Shown here in pieces: positions 6,368 through 10,184 of a stretch of DNA of 10,184 nucleotides. A program made the translations under genes and the position numbers. This stretch comes from Alphaproteobacteria bacterium (GTDB lineage: Bacteria; Pseudomonadota; Alphaproteobacteria; ATCC43930; CGMCC-115725). The number at the start of each line of letters is the position of its first letter. The stretch's first letter is position 1. The notes beneath the pieces were generated by a model, which ran no database searches, had not been told where the DNA came from, and saw nothing but the letters and a program-made list of their open reading frames with translations. The stretch lies in the NCBI GenBank assembly GCA_030039775.1, contig JASHUX010000343.1:1-10184 (forward strand), given 5' to 3'.

Positions 6368-7810
6368 TCAACCCCTCGCCAAACGCTGGATCGTGGGCGA
6401 CGCCGCAATCTGGTGCTCGCTGACGTAGCTTTCGTGATTCTGTTCGATTTCCGAGAGCCGATAGAGGTAGTTGATCATCATACCGCACGATTGCTTCAGC
6501 CCGTTGGTCGAGGTATCGGCCAGCCAGTCGAGTTGCTCCATACGCGCGCCGTTGGTGAGATGGAAATGAGCAACGGAATCCGCTGCGGTGCCGGTCTTGA
6601 CGCGCTTCTCGGTCAAGAGATAGGCCGCGCATAGCCTCATCAGCGGCACTTTCAACGCGTCGGTCAACTCGGGATCTTCTTGCCAGCGCGGCCGTGCGAG
6701 GATCTTGTCGAGTGTCTCGGCGCGCACGGCCTCGGGCAGCGCCGCGCGTTCCGTCTCGGTCAGCAATTTCTCGCCGGCGGCGATGCGGCGTTCGAGCCAT
6801 GGCCGGAAGCCAGGGATCGGCGAGAGCGTCGCGAACGTCTTGAGATGCGGCAACTCCTGATGCAGCCGATCGGCGACACGCTTGATGAGGAAATCGCCGA
6901 AGCTGATGCCGGAGAGACCCTTCTGACAATTCGAAATCGAATAGAAGATCGCCGTATCGGCCGCGACCGGATCGCCCAGGGGCGCATTCTTGTCGAGCAG
7001 CGCTTGCACGTCGCCGGCCATGCCCTTGACCAGCGCGATCTCGACGAAGATGAGTGGCTCGTCCGGCATGCGTGGATGGAAATAGGCAAAACAGCGCCGA
7101 TCGAGATCGAGCCGGTTCTTCATGTCGGACCAGGCGCGCACCGGATGCACCGCCTCGTAGCGCGCCAGCCGCTCGAGCAGCGCCGCCGGCGACTCCCACG
7201 TGATGCGGCGCAGTTCGAGGAACCCGACATCAAACCAGCTCGCGAGCAAATGCTTGAGATCGCCTTCGAGCGACGCCAGCACCGGGTTGCCAACCGCCAG
7301 TTCCATCAGCTCCGCGCGGAGGTCGACCAGGAACTTGACGCCCTCCGGCAGGCCGTTGAACTGCGTCAGCAGTTTCATGCGCGGCGGCTCAAGCGCGTCG
7401 CGCAGCGCCTTTTCAATCGGCGGCCGCTCGTCGCGCTCCGCCATCAACAAACGCTGTACCAGAATGTCGACGGTGCCGCGGTCGATATCGAATTCGCTCG
7501 CGAGCAAGGTCAGGAAACGCTCGCGGCCGACAGCATTGAGCGCGAGATAGGTGCGGCCGAGATCGGCGGCGCGGGCGCGGGCGGCGACGGCGCCGCCTTT
7601 CGCATCGAGGCAATCGCGCAGTTGCTGGCGCAACCGATCGAGGTCGTCGCGCGGCAATTCCGGCTTCGGCGCCGCGCTACTGATGCGGCCGCGCGAGGCG
7701 ATGTCACGCCACGCCCAGCGCAGCGATCGCAGGTTGTCGAGCGTGCGATCGACCACACCGTCGATGAATCCCGTGCGTTCGCTCATCGCGTGGAGATTAC
7801 CGATAAACAT
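6368..7810 (-). CDS. Malonyl-CoA decarboxylase
   Basis: Converts malonyl-CoA to acetyl-CoA and CO2 in the cytoplasm, controlling malonyl-CoA level or allowing malonate use. The 480-residue protein follows the whole MLYCD family: an all-helical N-terminal domain (about 1-190), then the GNAT-like catalytic domain with FVEIALVKGMAGDVQALL, TAIFYSISNCQKGLSGISFG, and FLIKRVADRLHQELPHLKTF. By alignment with human MLYCD the catalytic Ser and His are Ser330 in TLSPIPGF and His417 in HFHLTNGA; both are present. The C-terminal SCGMMINYLYRL stretch is also conserved. The ATG at 7810 lies 3 bases after the nnrDE stop (TGA CAC ATG), which fits coupled translation. An ATG at 7786 (MSERTGF) is an equally possible start; neither has a clear ribosome binding site. 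No malonate transporter or malonyl-CoA synthetase gene lies nearby, so a regulatory or detoxifying role is more likely than growth on malonate. Confidence 0.93.
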   Translation of the reverse strand: MFIGNLHAMSERTGFIDGVVDRTLDNLRSLRWAWRDIASRGRISSAAPKPELPRDDLDRLRQQLRDCLDAKGGAVAARARAADLGRTYLALNAVGRERFLTLLASEFDIDRGTVDILVQRLLMAERDERPPIEKALRDALEPPRMKLLTQFNGLPEGVKFLVDLRAELMELAVGNPVLASLEGDLKHLLASWFDVGFLELRRITWESPAALLERLARYEAVHPVRAWSDMKNRLDLDRRCFAYFHPRMPDEPLIFVEIALVKGMAGDVQALLDKNAPLGDPVAADTAIFYSISNCQKGLSGISFGDFLIKRVADRLHQELPHLKTFATLSPIPGFRPWLERRIAAGEKLLTETERAALPEAVRAETLDKILARPRWQEDPELTDALKVPLMRLCAAYLLTEKRVKTGTAADSVAHFHLTNGARMEQLDWLADTSTNGLKQSCGMMINYLYRLSEIEQNHESYVSEHQIAASPTIQRLARG

Positions 7811-7813
7811 GTG

Positions 7814-9280
7814 TCACGACGAGGGGTGGGCGGCAGATTTTAACCGCTGCAAGACCCTGGGTAGGCATTCAATAATGTCTTCGGCCACCAGACCGGGGCC
7901 GAATTCGCGCGCCGCCTCGCCGTGGAGCCAAGCGGCCGCGTTCGCTGCGCGAAAAGCATCCATCCCTTGCGCGAGCAGACCGGCAACCATGCCCGACAGC
8001 ACGTCGCCGCTGCCGGCGGTCGCGAGGTCGGGTGGGGCGTTGGCGTTGATGGCGGCGCGGCCGTCGGGCGACGCCACGACGGTGTCGGGACCTTTGAGCA
8101 AAACGGTGGCGCCGCTTTGCTTCGCGGCGGCGCGGGCACGGGCGAGCTTGTCCCCTGCGAACTTGAACAAGCACGAGAACTCGCCCTCGTGCGGCGTCAA
8201 CACCGTCGGACCTTCGATCGCGGCAAACAGCGTCTTGGTCTTGCCGGCGAACACGGTGAGCGCGTCGGCGTCGAGCACGACCGCGCGACCGGTCGCGAGC
8301 GCGGCAAGAGTGTTGCGGCGCGTCGTGTCGTTGATTCCGGCACCCGGTCCGATCAGCATGGCGTTGCGGCGTCGATCCCTCAGCAAAGAAGCGAACGCGT
8401 CCGGTACGACGATGGTTCCCTGGAGCGACGCGGCATAAACGGGCCAGGCTGTGCGGGGCGCCGCCAAGGTTACGAGACCGGCACCGACGCGCGCCGCCGC
8501 CCGCGCGCCAAGACGAGCGGCACCGGTCATCTTGGCGCCACCCGCGATCAGTACATGGCCGCGCGTATATTTGTGGCCTTCGAGCTTGGGCCAGGGAAAC
8601 ACATCGAGCCACAGGAGAGGGTCGTTCTCAAAGGTCGTGGCCTCGGTCAGCACCCCCGGGGGCATGCCGATGTCCGCGACGACGACATCGCCGCACAGTG
8701 CGCGGCCGGGCATTAATAGGTGGCCGGGCTTCTTCCGGAAGAAGGTCACCGTCAATATGGCGCGCGCCGCCGTGCCGAGGACCGCGCCGGTGGCGCCGTC
8801 GATGCCGCTCGGGATGTCGACCGCGACCACCGGCAGATGTGACGTATTAACGGCCTCGATGATCTTTGCAGCCGCGCCCTCAATCGGCCGGACGAGACCG
8901 GCGCCGAATAGCGCGACGACGACCAGTTCGGCGCCGTCCAGTAAGGCGGGCGAGGTCGGCTGAACCTTGCCCTGCCACAGACTGGCGTGGTGCGCCGCGG
9001 CACCTTTGAGCCTGGCCCGATCGCCCAACAAACCGAGCCGCACGGACCAGCCCGCCGCCGCGAGATGCCGCGCCGCGACGAATCCGTCGCCGCCATTATT
9101 GCCCGGCCCGCATAGCACGGCGACGACGCGCGGCTTGATCCAGCGGCGGCAGATCTCGTCCGCAACCGCCTTGCCGGCGTGCTCCATCAGCACGTTCTCC
9201 GGCACGCCGGCGGCGACCGAGGCGCGATCTACTGCCGCCATCTCGGTCGGCGTCAGCAGCGCGTTGTCGAGCGGCCCCAT
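7814..9280 (-). CDS. nnrDE: Bifunctional NAD(P)H-hydrate epimerase / ADP-dependent NAD(P)H-hydrate dehydratase
   Basis: Repairs NAD(P)HX, the hydrated damaged form of NAD(P)H: the N-terminal half interconverts R and S epimers, and the C-terminal half dehydrates the S form using ADP. The protein has 488 residues, as usual for this fusion (YjeF type). Epimerase domain (about 8-215): EHAGKAVAD, CGPGNNGGDGFVAARHL from 57, AVDIPSGIDG at 153-162. Dehydratase domain (about 235-480): HVLIAGGAKMTGAARLGARA, LIGPGAG at 309-315, VLDADALT at 335-342, LTPHEGEF at 361-368, and AGSGDVLSGM at 422-431 with catalytic Asp426. One oddity: the usual 'DALFG' of the epimerase reads VVALFGAGL, so its Asp is Val122. 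The start ATG at 9280 is preceded by AAGGAAG at 11 bases; longer starts would run antisense through the tRNA-His gene. It probably heads a two-gene operon with malonyl-CoA decarboxylase. Confidence 0.92.
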   Translation of the reverse strand: MGPLDNALLTPTEMAAVDRASVAAGVPENVLMEHAGKAVADEICRRWIKPRVVAVLCGPGNNGGDGFVAARHLAAAGWSVRLGLLGDRARLKGAAAHHASLWQGKVQPTSPALLDGAELVVVALFGAGLVRPIEGAAAKIIEAVNTSHLPVVAVDIPSGIDGATGAVLGTAARAILTVTFFRKKPGHLLMPGRALCGDVVVADIGMPPGVLTEATTFENDPLLWLDVFPWPKLEGHKYTRGHVLIAGGAKMTGAARLGARAAARVGAGLVTLAAPRTAWPVYAASLQGTIVVPDAFASLLRDRRRNAMLIGPGAGINDTTRRNTLAALATGRAVVLDADALTVFAGKTKTLFAAIEGPTVLTPHEGEFSCLFKFAGDKLARARAAAKQSGATVLLKGPDTVVASPDGRAAINANAPPDLATAGSGDVLSGMVAGLLAQGMDAFRAANAAAWLHGEAAREFGPGLVAEDIIECLPRVLQRLKSAAHPSS

Positions 9281-9286
9281 GGTTCC

Positions 9287-9315
9287 ATTAGCTTCCTTGA
9301 CGCGGCGCGGGGCAA
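9287..9315 (-). promoter_or_regulatory. Tentative promoter for nnrDE
   Basis: On the minus strand TTGCCC (9310-9315) and GCTAAT (9287-9292), each 4 of 6 to consensus, are 17 bases apart. Transcription would start at about the ATG of nnrDE, making a leaderless mRNA. This conflicts with use of the AAGGAAG at 9292-9298 as ribosome binding site, so at most one of the two is used, or another promoter lies further up, inside the tRNA region. Confidence 0.2.
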
Positions 9316-9325
9316 GGCTTAGTTG
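9297..9325 (+). promoter_or_regulatory. Candidate promoter for tRNA-His
   Basis: TTGACG (9297-9302, 5 of 6) is followed after 17 bases by TAGTTG (9320-9325), a poor -10 box. The spacing would put transcription start near 9332, about 6 bases before the mature tRNA 5' end, a normal distance for tRNA genes. Confidence 0.35.
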
Positions 9326-9337
9326 ATCGGCGCGGTG

Positions 9338-9414
9338 GCGGGTGTAGCTCAGTTGGTTAGAGCGCCAGATTGTGATTCTGGATGTCGTCGGTTCGAATCC
9401 GATCACTCGCCCCA
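9338..9414 (+). tRNA. tRNA-His (anticodon GTG)
   Basis: A complete cloverleaf. The acceptor stem GCGGGTG (9338-9344) pairs with CACTCGC (9404-9410) with one G-T pair. The D arm is GCTC/GAGC. The anticodon stem CCAGA/TCTGG encloses the loop TTGTGAT, with anticodon GTG at 9372-9374. The T arm is GTCGG TTCGAAT CCGAT, and an encoded CCA is at 9412-9414. The base before the stem is G (9337) and the discriminator is C (9411), giving the G-1:C73 pair that marks histidine tRNA. The gene stands 18 bases before the aminotransferase start with no terminator between them, and diverges from nnrDE. Confidence 0.97.
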
Positions 9415-9432
9415 TTCTCTCCCGAGGCAGTC

Positions 9433-10184
9433 ATGAGCGTCACCACCCTCGCCCTGGCCGGGCGGATGAACCAGCTTGGCACCGAATCCGCGTTCGAAGT
9501 GCTGGCGCGTGCCGCGGCCCTGCAACGCCAGGGCCGCGACATCATCAATCTCGGCATCGGGCAGCCCGACTTCAGCACCGCGCCGCACATCGTAGCGGCG
9601 GCGGAGAAGGCGCTTGCCGACGGGCATCACGGCTACACGCCCGCGAATGGCATACTGCCGCTCCGCGAGGCGGTCGCCGCCGATCTGCATCGCCGCCATG
9701 GCGTCACCGTGTCTCCGGAGTGTGTACTCGTGGTGCCAGGCGGCAAGGTGACGATGTTCTTCGCCATGCTGATGTTCGGCGAGCCTAGCGCGGAGATCAT
9801 CTATCCGAACCCCGGCTTTCCGATCTACGAAAGCGTCATCAAATTCTCCGGCGCCAAGCCGGTGCCGATGGCGCTGCACGAGAGCAAGGGCTTTTCGTTT
9901 AACGCCGAGGAAGTGCTGGCGCTGATCACGCCGCGCACGCGGTTACTGATTCTGAACAGCCCGGCCAATCCTACTGGCGGTGCGGTGCCGAAGGCGGAGA
10001 TCGATAAGCTGGTCGCCGGCCTCGCACGCCAGCCCCACGTCGCGATCCTGTCCGACGAGATCTACGGCGAGATGCTGTATGACGGACAGAGGCATGTCAG
10101 TCTGCTGACCTATCCCGAGATCGCCGACCGCGTCATCCTGCTCGACGGCTGGAGCAAGACCTACGCGATGACCGGCTGGCGCCT
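9433..10184 (+). CDS. Class I/II PLP-dependent aminotransferase, N-terminal 250 residues (runs off right edge)
   Basis: Transfers amino groups between an amino acid and a 2-oxoacid with pyridoxal phosphate, in the cytoplasm. It starts MSVTTLALAGRMNQLGTESA and carries the fold-type I landmarks: INLGIGQPDF near 40-49, HGYTPANGILPLREAV, the PLP-contacting PGGKVTMFFAM, YPNPGFPIYES, the NSPANPTGG stretch, SDEIYGEMLYDG, and the Schiff-base lysine Lys242 in GWSKTYAMTGWR. All PLP-binding motifs in the visible part are intact; about 140 residues are missing beyond the window. Family Igamma aspartate-aminotransferase-like; the true substrate (aspartate, alanine, aromatic or other) cannot be told. The ATG at 9433 has GAGG at 9424-9427, five bases away. 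Only 18 bases separate it from the tRNA-His CCA end, so it is probably transcribed with the tRNA. Confidence 0.9.
   Translation, partial: MSVTTLALAGRMNQLGTESAFEVLARAAALQRQGRDIINLGIGQPDFSTAPHIVAAAEKALADGHHGYTPANGILPLREAVAADLHRRHGVTVSPECVLVVPGGKVTMFFAMLMFGEPSAEIIYPNPGFPIYESVIKFSGAKPVPMALHESKGFSFNAEEVLALITPRTRLLILNSPANPTGGAVPKAEIDKLVAGLARQPHVAILSDEIYGEMLYDGQRHVSLLTYPEIADRVILLDGWSKTYAMTGWR

Noticed and set aside
6680..7843. 387-codon plus-strand open frame opposite malonyl-CoA decarboxylase
   Set aside because: Arg/Glu/Gln-rich antisense frame caused by GC-rich codon bias; the opposite strand encodes a full, motif-complete decarboxylase.
7551..8716. Plus-strand frames opposite nnrDE (7551-8438 and 7922-8716)
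   Set aside because: Low-complexity Ala/Arg/Gly translations antisense to a motif-rich gene.
9338..9414. tRNA-His as an integration site for a genomic island
   Set aside because: No integrase and no repeated tRNA 3' end in the window; the tRNA is followed directly by a core-type aminotransferase gene.
9281..9415. N-terminal extension of nnrDE by 45 residues to 9415
   Set aside because: It is translated antisense through tRNA-His; the peptide it gives (MGRVIGFEPTTSRI...) is the well-known artefact of translating the back of a tRNA gene.
1..10184. CRISPR array, toxin-antitoxin, phage-defence or retron system
   Set aside because: No regularly spaced repeats, reverse transcriptase, nuclease or toxin-like gene pair was found on either strand.

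Overview
The window looks like chromosomal DNA from a GC-rich alphaproteobacterium. The core genes (parE, yciA-type thioesterase, malonyl-CoA decarboxylase, nnrD/nnrE fusion, class I/II aminotransferase) all read like alphaproteobacterial versions, and the tRNA-His has an encoded CCA. I cannot place it below class from sequence alone.

Left part (1-3040) is accessory in character. It opens with the first 19 codons of an IS256-type transposase running off the left edge. Next come two decayed membrane-protein genes on the minus strand: a frameshifted and internally deleted acyltransferase-3 gene (526-1555), and the start of a second membrane protein (191-521) whose start codon overlaps the end of the first but whose body is out of frame and stops early. 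A roughly 345-base AT-richer gap separates these from an intact plus-strand gene for a GT2 polyprenol-phosphate glycosyltransferase fused to a GtrA membrane domain (1902-3038). The content suggests a cell-surface glycan island that is partly degraded.

Middle part (3040-5490) is core. parE (topoisomerase IV subunit B) is convergent with the glycosyltransferase; a hairpin covers the junction. parE has a good promoter whose -10 box ends 7 bases before the ATG, suggesting a leaderless mRNA. Upstream of parE on the same strand is a small 67-residue hypothetical gene with a strong ribosome binding site and its own good promoter.

Right part (5490-9280) is acyl-CoA and cofactor housekeeping. A YciA-like acyl-CoA thioesterase and a GNAT acetyltransferase form a stop/start-overlapping pair on the plus strand. 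They converge, with a 3-base gap, on a minus-strand pair: nnrDE (NAD(P)HX repair, fusion protein) followed 3 bases later by malonyl-CoA decarboxylase.

Right edge (9281-10184): tRNA-His(GTG) lies 18 bases upstream of a class I/II PLP aminotransferase that runs off the window. The tRNA and nnrDE are divergent and appear to share overlapping promoters.

I do not see a convincing undescribed system. The points most worth a second look are the leaderless parE, the tRNA-His/aminotransferase dicistron, a missing conserved Asp in the epimerase half of nnrDE, and the untracked membrane-protein remnant near the insertion sequence.
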